Both the position numbers and the translations under genes were made by a program. From Branchiostoma floridae (lineage: Eukaryota; Chordata; Leptocardii; Amphioxiformes; Branchiostomatidae): a DNA stretch of 64,000 bases. Below the pieces are notes generated by a model. It was not told the origin of the DNA. It saw only the letters and a list, made by a program, of their open reading frames with translations, and did not search any database. Shown here piece by piece: positions 43,571 through 54,167 of the stretch. Numbering within the stretch: the first letter of the stretch is position 1; every line of letters starts with the position of its first letter. The stretch spans positions 7,011,784 to 7,075,783 of the forward strand of contig NC_049983.1 in assembly GCF_000003815.2 (NCBI RefSeq), written 5' to 3'.

Positions 43571-44398
43571 TATCTTTTGTTACCGCCATATATTAGAATA
43601 ATAATGTTTTTTGTGAGTTAATATCTATTTAACAATCAATCTTATTTGGTAGATGGCAATTTTGTTGAACAGACAAAGTGCTTTAGTTTTCAAACAACAG
43701 AGACAAATTACTATATGCTGCATGTTAATGAGAAAAATCTATAAAAATGTATGTGAAAATACATGCGGCCATTAAGGTATGGTAATTTATATTTCACAGG
43801 AAGATATTTTCAGATTTACCTAAGATGGTAGCAGATGTGTTTGCACTACAAAGTGATAAAAGGAATATTAGCAAAATGTATTCCATGTGATGTGTTATCT
43901 GACATTTTCTACAGGAAGTTATTACTTTTCAGCGTCTATGTGTATCACATTTGTTTCCGTAGTTCATGTACGAAACGTTAACATAAGTGTTTAAACAGTC
44001 AAATGTCAAATGACTCAGAATCGGGGCTTCATCCATTCTTTTTGTGTGTTCTGTATATACGTACATTTGTGGTCAGCATAACTTTAAAACCTTTGGATTG
44101 ATTTCAACTATATCTATTATATGGATAGAAGCAGTAAAACAAAAGTCAATATCGATTTTTATACCCCCTGGCGTGGGACCTAGGTACTACAGCATAACTT
44201 TAAGTGTCTGTATCTTTTATGCTATGGTCTTGCTTCATTCTGCGTAAAAAGCTTTATGAAATTCCTGCAGCCTATGCGATAAACTAATGACCTTTTAAAA
44301 ACAATTTATCGCGATAACAAATATCAAGCATAATATTGCTATGTGTTTTTAAACACAACGCGCTTATGTAATGCACGTCAACGCCTACACAGTTCAGC
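43571..44398. other. Unassigned AT-rich sequence
   Basis: CAGCATAACTTTAAAACC near 44079 and CAGCATAACTTTAAGTGTC near 44190, with CAGCATAACTTGAGAAGGCC at 45212, are similar words on one strand and hint at a dispersed repeat. Nothing firmer could be assigned. Confidence 0.35.
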
Positions 44399-44728
44399 TA
44401 AGTGCACAACCCGCCGTACGTGCAATTTGTCCGTACGTTTTTTGGGGAGGCCACGTCCGCCACGTATCTCTTAAAACGCTCAGACTGTACAGGGCAGGCG
44501 CGTCGCCCATACTGGAACGTACGGGTACGCGTGCATCCGCAGCCCGATGACACACAAAGTTTTGCCTGCACGCTCTACGGCGTGTGTGCGTGCTCCAAAA
44601 TTCGTCGGATTCCCTACGAGTCCGTATACGTACGGACGTAGTACTTACCACTTACGGATCCCAAAAGATTGCCCACGTTTTGACACGTAGACAGCACGTA
44701 TTTGCACGTAAGGCGGGTTGTGCCCTTA
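44399..44728. mobile_element. 326-bp TA-flanked element rich in TACGT
   Basis: The element 44401-44726 begins AGTGCACAACCCGCCGTACG and ends with the reverse complement of AGGGCACAACCCGCCTTACG. TA flanks both sides and the rejoined site reads CTAG. Subterminal DNA is dense in CGTACG, TACGTGC and TCCGTACG words. Overlapping frames on both strands (44394-44651 and 44402-44641) reflect the high GC content. There is no transposase. Confidence 0.82.
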
Positions 44729-44729
44729 G

Positions 44730-45736
44730 CTTTATGCACGTATGTGTAGTTCTATATGTAATGTTTTAGTGGGGGTTCGACGGTTTCAGCCAATGAGAGT
44801 TGTGGGCAGATCTGGTGGCCAATAAAACCGCCCTTTGCGCCCGGCCGTCACCAGATGCAAGCGGGAGGTTATCGTTGTAGGTCTGAGAGACAGAGGGAGA
44901 GAGAAACACCTAGTGCATCTTCGGTACGCGTATGAAAGGTAAGTCAATGATTTTGTATAACGTCTATGTAGAAATATCAGTATAGCTAGCTTTGAGAATC
45001 CTATAGTGTACACATAAAAAACTGTTTCTACCTTCGCCAAGAAGTAAACAAACATCTTTTGTCACAGTCCAGTGACTCAAAATGTATGAGTGGCTCCTTG
45101 AGCCTTGTTTTGTGGTGTATTCATAAATAGTGGTTATGATTTCGGTAGCGTTTGTATGCATATATAAGTGTGTGCATGAATTTGTGTATGTATGCATATA
45201 TCTATGGGTCGACAGCATAACTTGAGAAGGCCTGGACGGATTGTATATTCGATATTTGATATGTCTTATGACTGAAATGTGTGAAGATGGTGAAAGTCAT
45301 TTTTGCAACATATACTGAACTGTTGTAGTGTATGCGACGTGGAATCGTTTGCAAATCCCATAGCATGTAACTAAATAATGAACGGCAACCGTTGCAAGTT
45401 AAAATTATGCTACCGGCAAAAACATTACTTCAAGGCACTCATAGTACCTAACGGCAGAGCGTTAAGAAGACGTACAGTCCGCCAGCTGCCCGGGCGAACT
45501 CTTTTGCCCGCACGTATTTGTCGACATATGTTTCCCGATGATATATCACTTATGGGGGACTGATATTGCAGTAGGTGTGTCCAAGCGACAAACTACTGGA
45601 ATCAATACCTGTGGTGCGAACTGTACGCTTTTCTCCAATCTGATTGATGATACTCTGCCATGCGAAGATAATATTGATATCAGCATAGGCAACAGTGGTG
45701 CCTTAGAATTAAATTTAGATATTTACTACCTATTGA
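44730..45736. other. No recognisable feature
   Basis: Short frames only (44786-45055, 45378-45563 and 45538-45843); the last runs into the hAT-like element. No domain is recognised. Confidence 0.35.
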
Positions 45737-46140
45737 CACATTCGGGGTTCTCCCCAGAATTTTTTAGTATAGTGGAGGGGCTGGCAAAAATAACCCGAAC
45801 CAACGCGCTGCACTTTCATGAAAATGGGTTCATTTTGCAATGACAGAGGGTGTCAAATACTACAAGTATAATAATTATACTGTTGTTATTCCTTTGTTGT
45901 GAAGTGGCAAAACTACTATTGTTTTGATCATTGCTCATTCACAAGTTTTTGCAGACAATGCTGACTGGGAAAGTGATGCCACTTGGTACAAAAATCTGTG
46001 AATTGTCATTAATCTTAGTAAAACTAACAAAGAAAATAGGGAAGAAACACACTAAATTTGAAAAATAGTATAGTGGAGCTGGCTGAGAGTATAGTGGAGG
46101 GCCTCCCTTATTCCACTCTCTGGGGAGAACCCTGCACATT
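45737..46140. mobile_element. hAT-like MITE
   Basis: The left end GGGGTTCTCCCCAGAATTTT and right end CTGGGGAGAACCCTG are inverted. AGTATAGTGGAG words recur inside both ends (45768, 46068 and 46089). CACATT flanks the element at 45737-45742 and 46135-46140, part of a probable 8-bp duplication with two mismatches. The size is about 392 bp. It is non-coding. Confidence 0.72.
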
Positions 46141-47605
46141 GTTCAACAAGCCTTCTCATGGCGATGTAGGGCCAGAGTTTTTTCTTCCTTCAAGATAATT
46201 TGGTCTTAATCTTCTTTGCGTTATTCTTTATTTGTTGGGTTGCCAGTGCTGCGTTCAGTTTCAGCATGTCTGTCCACAGGCATTTTAAGATGAAAGGTAC
46301 GTGTCTTTTGTACTTCACTCTTCTCTTTGTGATGGCGGTGTTTTCCCACTCATTTGATGCTCTTCCTTTGATTTGTAACAACACTGAATACTAATGGTTC
46401 AAAGATATTGGGTTATTAGCTATAGCATTGATGCTGTACACAATCCTTTTTGCCCAGACATCCATACTTTTATCCGTGTCCACACATAGACCGTCAGTGC
46501 ATCGCTTTTTTAGCGTGTCTCTTCGCAGGCATTTTAAGCTGAAAATCACATACCCTGTGTACATCACTCTCCTCTTTGTGATCACAATGCTAATGGGTTT
46601 TGCTTGCTCATTTGATGCACTTCCTCATTTGTAACAACACTGAAGAGTGATGGTTCAAAGATATTGGGTAACTAGCTATAGGATTGATGCTGTACTAGGG
46701 GTGGGTACCGGTACAGAAAATTCAGGTCCAGGTCCGGTTCAGGTGCAAAGGATCTGGACCTGATTCAGTATGACTCATACCAATGGTCCATTTCACTACA
46801 AAGAAATCTGTTTGGTGGAGTATTAGACTTACACTGGCGTTTTAAAATCCTACAACGCTAAGTGCACCTGTATGATTGGATGTAAAACTTGGTAGAAATT
46901 ACTATAAACTCTACTCTAGTTCACTCTTGTTATTTTCTTCCACCTGCAAGCGCCAAAACGTGTGAATGCCTGATAAAATAATTTGTTAATTTTCTAATCG
47001 GCCCAACATCCGGTCCACCTAATTTTTTTCAGGTCCGGTTTTTCAGGACCGGTCTAATAAGAAAAGCCGGTTTTGTACCGGTACGCTGTACCGATAACCA
47101 GCCCTATGCTGTACAATTACTTTTTTTATCAAGACACCCATAGCTTTATCAGTGCCACGCCAGTGCAGCACATTTTAGCACGTCTTTCCTCAGGCATTCT
47201 AAGCTTAAAAGCAATTGTCCTGTGTACGTTACTGTCATCTTTGTGATGGCGGCATGCAAGGATTTTGTCCCACTCATATGATTCTCTTCCTCTGATTTGT
47301 AACACTGAAGATTGACGGTTCAAAGATATTGGGTAACTATAGGATTGATGCTGTACAATCCCCTTTTTTCTTAAGACACCCATAGCTTTATGCTTTATCA
47401 GTGTCCACACATAGACCCCCAATGCAATGCTTTTTAACCTGTCTCTCCACAGGTATTTTAAGCTGAAAATCACATGCCCTATGTGCTTTATACGGCGTGA
47501 AAGGGTTTATTTCACTCAATTGATGCACTTCCTCGAATTTGTAACAACGCTGAAGAGTGATGTGTCAAAGATATCGGGTTTTTAGCTACAGGATTGATGC
47601 TATGC
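46141..47605. repeat. Tandem array, four units of about 246-256 bp
   Basis: GGTTCAAAGATATTGGGT or a close variant occurs at 46396, 46652, 47317 and 47562. After removing the hAT-like insert the spacing is 256, 246 and 245 bp. Other unit blocks are CACAGGCATTTTAAG, CTGAAAATCACA, TCTTTGTGATGGCGG, TCATTTGATGC, TTTGTAACAACACTGAA and GATTGATGCTGTACA. Plus and minus frames over the units encode similar peptides, but the period is not a constant multiple of three, so coding is unlikely. Confidence 0.82.
46688..47114. mobile_element. hAT-like MITE with 8-bp target duplication
   Basis: The element 46696-47106 (411 bp) begins TAGGGGTGGGTACCGGTAC and ends GTACCGATAACCAGCCCTA. TGCTGTAC flanks both sides (46688-46695 and 47107-47114). 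Other units of the array carry the site once (GATGCTGTACAATCCCC near 47351), so the 8-bp duplication is directly shown. Copies occur at 2462-3101 and 55069-55494. Confidence 0.9.
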
Positions 47606-47639
47606 AATCCCTTATTATCAAGACTTCATAGACGGCTTT

Positions 47640-47965
47640 ATCTCTGATGTTGGATGACCAATGCAATACTAGCATACATGGTCAGTGTTCACACGTAGAC
47701 CACTCTAGCTGTGATGTTGGATAACTAAGAGGAAATACTAGCATACATGGTCAGTGTCCACAAATAAACCGCTCTAGCTGTGATGTTGGATAACTAAGAG
47801 GAAATACTAGCATACATGGTCAGTGTCCACAAATAAACCGCTCTAGGTGTGATGTTGGATAACCAAGAGGCAATGCTAGCATACACGATCAGTGTTCCCA
47901 TATAGACCGCTCTAGCTGTGAGATGTTGAAAAACCAAAAGCCAAATGCTAGCATACACAATATTG
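47640..47965. repeat. Tandem array, five copies of a 69-bp unit
   Basis: GATGTTGGAT or a variant starts at 47646, 47713, 47782, 47851 and 47922. The unit includes CTAGCATACATGGTCAGTGT and CCACAAATAAACCGCTCTAG. CAGTGTCCACACATAGACC of the neighbouring ~250-bp array (47400-47418) resembles part of this unit, so the short array probably grew from a piece of the long one. Confidence 0.9.
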
Positions 47966-48080
47966 ATAAGTCAGGAGTTCAATTTCGGCCGTTCCTGGCT
48001 AGACATTGTTGTGTCCTTGAAAAAGCACTTAACAACACTTTCCTCACTCCACCCAGGTGTAAAAAAAATTTACCATGATC
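47966..48080 (+). mobile_element. tRNA-derived SINE fragment
   Basis: A B-box-like CAGGAGTTCAATTTCGG is followed by TTGTGTCCTTGAAAAAGCAC, TTTCCTCACTCCACCCAGGT and a TTTACCATG block, the standard SINE order. The A box is missing or unrecognisable. Confidence 0.6.
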
Positions 48081-48650
48081 AATTAAGGGGGTAAAAGGCG
48101 GTGGAAGGAGAGGGATGGGCTCCACCTTCCAATATCGTGCCCTAGACATAGTGGGTGACAGAACACCCCACCCCCCACCCAAAAAAGCTATGACACTACC
48201 TTTACCTCTATTTTTACGAATTACCCAGTGACAAAATCCTTGACATATGAACAAAGGAAGGACAGGTCCAATAGCTACTACGCCGCGCATATGCGGAGCA
48301 GTTGAAAAGGGCATTCAATCATCCTAGCCAAAAGTGAATTATACGGCCACTTTATTGCATTTACGGCACAGATACCTAGATACTACAATTATGTTCTGTC
48401 CTTCGCTACGTATGCTAAATGCTATCAAAAGATTTTCCATGTTTTGTTCTTTGCCTTGGAGACCAGTCCGAAATTTAGGTTAATTCAACATGTTCTGTTC
48501 TCTGAGGATGTCGCAGTTTGAAACGTGATGCGTGTACGCGTGGCCTAGGTACTTGTATTACACACACCATGACGTTAATTTCTTCTCTTACAAGTGTCCT
48601 GATACTTTGTTCTACACCACAGTCGTCAAACCGCCTCTTTGCGTAAAGGT
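48081..48650. other. No recognisable feature
   Basis: A 111-codon minus-strand frame (47979-48314) begins in this region and runs into the SINE. It shows no motif. Confidence 0.3.
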
Positions 48651-48653
48651 GGT

Positions 48654-48757
48654 ATTTTACTGCACTTGCGTCACGCTTGCGTCATTGCGGGGTTCGTTTA
48701 CTTCGTCACTGTTTTGTTATTTCCTCCGATTTTTCATAATTTAGATATTGCGTAATA
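48654..48757 (+). mobile_element. Family A MITE, left half only
   Basis: TAA precedes AGGTGGTATTTTACTGCACT. The copy continues GCGTCACGCTTGCGTCATTG, CGGGGTTCGTTTAC and AATTTAGATATTGCGTAATA, then stops. It belongs to the GCGTCA subfamily. Confidence 0.8.
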
Positions 48758-51520
48758 CTCTGTTGGCTTAAGATGGCCCAGGGCATATGAGCACTACTTT
48801 CAAAGTCCTGTAGGAAAATTGTCATAACTCCGTCATAGAAGCTTGAAAATGCCTCAAATCTGGTGTATACGGAAAACACAACTATAGAAATGCAAACATG
48901 GGTCATTTATGAAGTTACATACTCTGAATTTTGAGATATTACAATTTATTATGATGTATAATTTTTCCAACAAAATGTAGTCTAGAAAACCATTCCCAAC
49001 GCGCAAATTACATGAATTTTTTTTAGTACATACTGACATATGTTCCCTTTCAGAACTAGTGAGATTTATTGAGAAACATGTTCCTGCTCTGTGAAAAATA
49101 TTGATTTTTTCACATTTATGCATATAATTTTAGGGTACCTTTTTCTATAATCACCTTATAACTCAAAACAAAGACCATATACAATATATTCAACTACATC
49201 TGAGTGTAGAACAGGACATTTCCAACGATCTGATTTCCTTTTCTCATTTTAAGTCATTGCTACCGTTTTCTACAAAGGTTTGATGTTTGTACCATCAATT
49301 TTTACCCTGTAAGCTATGTTTTAGTAAATCTGCCCATCACTCTACGTGACAGGTCGTAATTAGCACCTCCATGGGAAGGAATTAGCTGTAATTTGCACTT
49401 GTGCCATGACAAAAGAACCAAGGTTTATTGTTATGCGTAGACTAGTCTGTTGGTATAAACAGTTGTTTTGTAGCAAGATTGTTATTATGCTCATAGAACG
49501 AGAAAAGTTTCAGTCAATGTTAGAGAATAAGTCTCTCTATTTACGTTGAAGATAGATTCTACAAGATGCACATCCAGAAAGCCGTACAAAATGTAAAAGT
49601 AGGGTTCAAGCGCCACCAACTGGGCCGGGCATTTTGGCCCCGCAGCGCGGCTTCGAATCCCTGGTGTCAAGAGACTGTACTATTCGGCAAAAACTCAGCA
49701 AAATTCGCTCAAAACAAGTTCGACTTTGCCTCTGTTGCAGTCTTCGAACGGGGCTGGTTTTTATTGGGGATGGGGGAGGGGGGCCTTGGTTCGCGATTTT
49801 CAACGTCTAGCTACGTTTTCATGCGCCGGGAAAGGGGTTTTGCCCAAGGAGCTTGGTTTGCCGAAAAAGGGAGTTTGCCGTGGCATAAGATAGCATCATT
49901 AGCTTGGGAAGGAAGGCGGAGGACAATGAAACTCCTCACTATTACTATCTTATGCTACCGCAAGTTCTGCTTGGAGATAAGTTATATAGCTCAGATATTA
50001 ACCTCCTTGCTCAATACATTACAACGTCCTTGACTCAATACTGCCAAACTGGGGTATGAAATGACGCGATTTTGGTCCAACAATTTTTTCCAACGCACCA
50101 GAATAGAACAGAGAGCCAAATTGTGTGCTTTGAGAAGTAAAACATAATACGGGTTGCTATAGTTTGCATGAAATAGTGTATAAAACTGACCATGAGAACA
50201 ACAAATCATTTAATAGAGAATACTAGTACTATGCAATCTACAGCCATAATGATTCTGGCCTGTCGCCATGTTTGTTATCATTACTGATTAGAATGTTTGT
50301 TTTAGGGCTGTCAGAGTAAAATTGCCCATGATGAAAAGAAATGCATGTTTAGTATAATTCGATGTGTAAACTTTTGTAGAAAAACGTGAAAAAAAAGTGA
50401 CATTGGTCTCCTCCTTCTATATTTCCCCCAAGACAATTGTACAAAAGTTGTGTTATTTGGAGGTTGGTCCAGATAGACAACCATACATATGATCTAGGCC
50501 GACAAAGGAAAATTACCACACTAATTCAACTCGTATGTTATTTTCTTTTTATAGCTAGAATCCTGTGCTTCCCTTATCAGAAACGCCCATGTTGGTGAAA
50601 TGCCCTTTCCCCGGCCGTTATATTGGGCAAAAAAGTCTGGTCATTTAGGGCAAGGAGTTTATATAGAAATATATAGGGTGTCTTCTATCTAATGTGTTTA
50701 TGTTGTGCTGTGCTCTTTTGCAGTTTACTTGAAGCACTTCAAGTATGATGCATAACAGTTTTGATAAATGTTTTTAGAGCAGCGGGAGTGGTTAAAAGTT
50801 TCAGAAGCATGTCAAATACTTCAAACATCTATCTGAGTATGAGACTGTGATTTTTTCCCCATCTTTTGTATGGGTTAGATTGTAGTTCTCCCTGGTTGTG
50901 AAGTACGTACTTTTTGTTTGTTGTTCACACCCGGACAGAGACAAAAGACCAGACTACACATAGTGATACGCCGTGGCAAATACAACTTTTACAATGGCTG
51001 CCCTGCTGAAATTTAGGATTGAACAAAGGAGCTTCCATTTTGCTCAGCTGTGATTAACAAACTCAAAAGTGTCACATCTAAGTGTCAAATTTATGGTTAA
51101 ACAAAATGAATCAATAAGAATAAAGAAATGACGATTAGAAAATAGATTGAAAGTTAATCCAAGCGCGTGCATTCCCATATCCCCATTCAGCGTTTCACAG
51201 ATGTGTATTGTTTCTTGTTTTGCCGAAATCATTAGTGGCCATGAACCAGTATTCTGTATGAATAAACACACGACTGTCTTGTCCTTCCCTTTGCTCTTCC
51301 TAAGATTTTAGAAATTGAGTGCGAGCAATTACCTCACCAGGACAGATTAGCGCCTGATTGGGATGCAAAGTGAAGGCGGGACACTGGGCGGCAATTATCA
51401 CTCAAACTACTGCATATTTACAAGCTATATACTGGCACTTGGCTCATTTCAATATCCAAGTACCTAATAATCATATTTAAATGAGATATCTGGCAAGGCA
51501 AGCCTGGGCAATCTTAAGTG
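48758..51520. other. No recognisable feature
   Basis: The longest stretch without an assigned element. A 155-codon frame (49566-50033) has no domain I recognise and overlaps a 65-codon frame on the other strand. CGCGGCTTCGAATCCCTGGT near 49645 is B-box-like but lacks an A box at the right distance. No terminal repeats were found. Confidence 0.35.
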
Positions 51521-51522
51521 AA

Positions 51523-51667
51523 TGGAGTACGTAAAAGTATGACCTAGAAGACAACAAAATACAGAAAACGTAAGAAAATTCGTTCTTTATCTCTGAAATT
51601 CGTTGAGTATCTTTCGAACCCCGCAGTGACACAAGCGTGACGCAAGTGTAGTGAGAGTGCACGTTAA
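51523..51667 (-). mobile_element. Family A MITE half copy (GCGTCA subfamily)
   Basis: Contains TACGTAAAAGTATGACC, GAAGACAACAAAATACAGAA, GAAATTCGTTGAGTATCTTT and CGTGACGCAAGTGTAGTGAG, ending AGTGCACGT before TAA. This matches the right half of 13972-14229. The left half is missing. Confidence 0.8.
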
Positions 51668-51677
51668 GAGTGCACCT

Positions 51678-51924
51678 TTAAGGTGATATCTCACTACACT
51701 TGCGGCACCGGTGCGGCACTGCGGTGTTGGAAATATTACTACGAATTTCAGAAATTTCTTACGTTTTGTGTAAAACTATCTTGTTGTCTTCTAAGTACTA
51801 CTTTTACATATTACGTCATATCTAAATTATAAAACAAAATCGGCGAAAATAACACATCAGTGCCACAGTGAACGAACCCCGCAGTGCCGCACCGGTGCCT
51901 CTAGTGCAGTGAGATACCATTTTA
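51678..51924. mobile_element. Harbinger-like MITE (family A), intact
   Basis: The element 51681-51921 (241 bp) is flanked by TTA. Ends are AGGTGATATCTCACTACACT and AGTGCAGTGAGATACCATT. It lies next to the end of another family A copy, with AAGAGTGCACCT between them. Confidence 0.88.
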
Positions 51925-51936
51925 AGTACTGAGACC

Positions 51937-52015
51937 CTTTCGGGTGAGCAACAGAGCAGAAATTGAACTCAAGCCGTCTAATACCTTGGGCAGAGGTACT
52001 TATTACACTACAATA
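51937..52015 (-). mobile_element. SINE head fragment
   Basis: On the minus strand, CGGCTTGAGTTCAATTTCTG is a B-box-like segment and GTGTAATAAGTACCTCTGCC the preceding arm. No intact A box is seen, so this is a weak call. Confidence 0.4.
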
Positions 52016-52320
52016 CGCACACTACCTAGATGAATAGATGTCTCATATGAGCGCCAAGCCGTCTACATTAACAATTTCATGCAACATGGGTCTTCTTAAC
52101 GCACCTGTTCCCTTGTCACTGCACTTTAACCTTAAAAATTTTGCTAATGCATCAAACGTTGCAAAGCGGGCCAAGGCCAATTCTGAGGGCCCAGACACCT
52201 TGTGTAATCTCCTTACAGAAGTGTTGAACATTCAAAAAATTCTGAGAAAAAGACAGGAATTCTAAGACAGACAGGCAGACAATGACTTTCGTCGTATATC
52301 TTGAGCTTCTATAGCGACTG
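52016..52320 (+). other. Unrecognised 75-codon frame
   Basis: The frame 52038-52265 ends with RKRQEF and a stop. A 62-codon frame overlaps on the other strand. I recognise no domain. It could be chance, or the end of an old retrocopy, but nothing in the sequence decides this. Confidence 0.25.
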
Positions 52321-52324
52321 CTTT

Positions 52325-52700
52325 TAACAAAATAATAACTTTATTGCACAACAATTGTACAAGGTACAAGGCATGACATCTACTGATACATAACTACAGT
52401 TCTATAAGACTATAATCCATACTAATACAAGGGCACATGGTATGGGATGAAAATTGTCTCTTGCAATAATAGGGGGATTTCGAGCGTCTGGACAGTCTTT
52501 CAACAGAGATTGGTATTTACCATTTTCAGTGTTTCTATTTATGAAGGGTAAAGTCTACACTGCTTATACTCGTACGTTGTTCTTTTTCATTTAACTTCAT
52601 AAATTTATATGCGAAGTACTTTCGAATTTCCGAATGTTACCCAATCTACTAATGAAGCCATGAAGTAGGTAATTATAAAGCGCTATCTACACAGTCATGA
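52325..52700 (-). mobile_element. LINE C-terminal end and tail
   Basis: The minus strand encodes KYFAYKFMKLNEKEQ, then after a frame change KYQSLLKDCPDARNPP and HPIPCALVL, then a stop. The tail contains TAGAACTGTAGTTATGTATC, GCCTTGTACCTTGTACAATT and GTTGTGCAATAAAG. It is the same LINE as 40380-40650. Frameshifts make it a pseudogene. Confidence 0.72.
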
Positions 52701-53065
52701 ACAAGGTAATCAACCATCTGATAAAAATAGATAGCCCTTTTGTACCACAGATTTGAATCTTCACCATTTGAAACACGTACACACACACTTACTCTTTTGT
52801 GTTTGTGTTCTACATTCTTCTATCTCAGCAATCTTGTATAGAGTAAAAAAAAATGGCGATTTCCCATTTGGCCGGGAGCTGGTGTATAAATTTTATATCT
52901 GCGGGCAAAGTCTGTGGTTTAAAAGTGAGCACAGGAAGAAGAAACGATGGTGTGGTCGGATCCAGGCTTTTGTCTCAATGGGATAAAAGGGGCTCTGGTG
53001 GACAGTTCACGGGCTGTTTGTATATCAATGATAGAAATACTCTATTTAGTTAAATAGAAAGTAGA
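52701..53065. other. No recognisable feature
   Basis: Overlapping 66- and 77-codon frames without motifs. Confidence 0.3.
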
Positions 53066-53067
53066 TT

Positions 53068-53297
53068 GACTCATTTTAGACACATGAGTAGCACTGACAA
53101 GTTTATATTTCTCATGCGTTTTGACAAACCGACAATAGCTAAACTCATACAGTCCTACATTGCCAAGTAGCGAGAAGAAGCCGAACTTTAGACTAGACTT
53201 GTGATACTTTAATATGTATATATGTTAACTTGTTGTGACCTGAACTTAGCTCGGTTGGGCAAAGCTGTACAATAAAGGTCTTTGTTCATTCATTTAT
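53068..53297 (+). mobile_element. LINE C-terminal end and tail, plus strand
   Basis: The frame encodes MSSTDKFIFLMRFDKPT then IAKLIQSYIAK and a stop, a typical non-LTR polyprotein end. It is followed by GAGAAGAAGCCGAACTTTAG, CTTGTGATACTTT and the tail CTCGGTTGGGCAAAGCTGTA, CAATAAAGGTCTTTG, ending in a CATT repeat. The 3' part matches 12850-12975 in inverse orientation. It abuts the GC-rich repeat to the right. Confidence 0.75.
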
Positions 53298-53540
53298 TGC
53301 ACTTTCGGGCGTGATCCCTACGTGACCCCGTGGGACAACCTACGGTTCCAGGGGTACTTTGGGGCCCGGCTGGGCACCGGGTTGAATTTAAATCGGAATT
53401 AAAAGGAACCCGGGACCCGGTAACAGATAGACACCGTGACCTATCCGTGGGGAACACCGAGGGGTACCCCCGGTATCCGGCAGTCCACCGGGACAAATTT
53501 GTGGCTTCGGAGCCCGACCGGGGTTGCGTCCATCATGCGA
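53291..53540 (-). repeat. GC-rich dispersed repeat, second copy
   Basis: Inverted relative of 25812-26062 (see the shared words listed there). It begins directly at the end of the LINE tail. The encoded peptide similarity to the other copy is split between two frames here, so at least one copy carries a frameshift if it was ever coding. Confidence 0.7.
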
Positions 53541-53760
53541 ATATGACAAAAGTACGTGGACAATAATCGTTAACATAGTACAGTGCATGCTATACGTTCT
53601 GTCAACATACGGATGAAATTTTTCAACGACCACTTCAGGATCCGTGAGTACCTTTTTGTGTTGGAATAAAGTCAAGCATTGAAATTTTTATTACTACCAA
53701 CACAGATGAGTTTCCATGATGATAGTTGCTAGCGCACTATTACCGGTAGCGATACGCTAA
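53541..53760. other. No recognisable feature
   Basis: Short AT-rich spacer. Confidence 0.3.
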
Positions 53761-53766
53761 CAGAAA

Positions 53767-53970
53767 AGGTGATATCTCGCTGCACTTAAGTCACCAGTGT
53801 GGCACTATCTTATTTTCGCTATTTTCTTATAATTGAGTAAAATACATAGTATGACTTTGAAGACAAGAAAAATACGCAAAATGTAAAAGAAAAAAGCTCT
53901 GAGATTCGTTGAGCAATCTTTGGAAGCCCGCAGTGCCGCACAGGTGCCCCAACTGCAGTGAGATAACACC
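53767..53970. mobile_element. Harbinger-like MITE (family A), shortened
   Basis: Ends are AGGTGATATCTCGCTGCACT and ACTGCAGTGAGATAACACC. The core AAAGAAAAAAGCTCTGAGAT and GAGATTCGTTGAGCAATCTT is retained, while the left inner part is shortened. TSD bases are unclear. Confidence 0.75.
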
Positions 53971-54084
53971 TTAACTTGAGTGCAGTGCAACATTGTTTGT
54001 CTGTCCGGAAATCAAATGAATGATAGAAAGGAATGCAGAATTCATTATTCTTCACTACGTTTGCATGCAGAATTCATCACCAGT
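53971..54084 (+). repeat. Dispersed repeat next to a MITE (copy 1)
   Basis: TTAACTTGAGTGCAGTGCAA through GCATGCAGAATTCATCAC is the reverse complement of 61886-61993. In both places a family A MITE directly adjoins the TTAACTTGAG end, so the two loci are copies of one larger unit. A third copy of the first 18 bases lies near 4781. Confidence 0.75.
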
Positions 54085-54167
54085 CACTTCGGCTGAAATT
54101 CGTTGAGTAATCTTTCGAAGCCCGTAGTGCCGCACCGTTGCCCCAAGTGCTATGAGATATACCACCT
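54085..54167 (-). mobile_element. Family A MITE, right half
   Basis: GAAATTCGTTGAGTAATCTT, CGAAGCCCGTAGTGCCGCAC, CGTTGCCCCAAGTGC and GAGATATACCACCT form the right half of family A. The left half is absent. Confidence 0.75.

Noticed and set aside
49566-50033. 155-codon open frame as a host gene
   Set aside because: No recognisable domain, no repeat elsewhere, overlapping frame on the other strand; length is compatible with chance in 64 kb.
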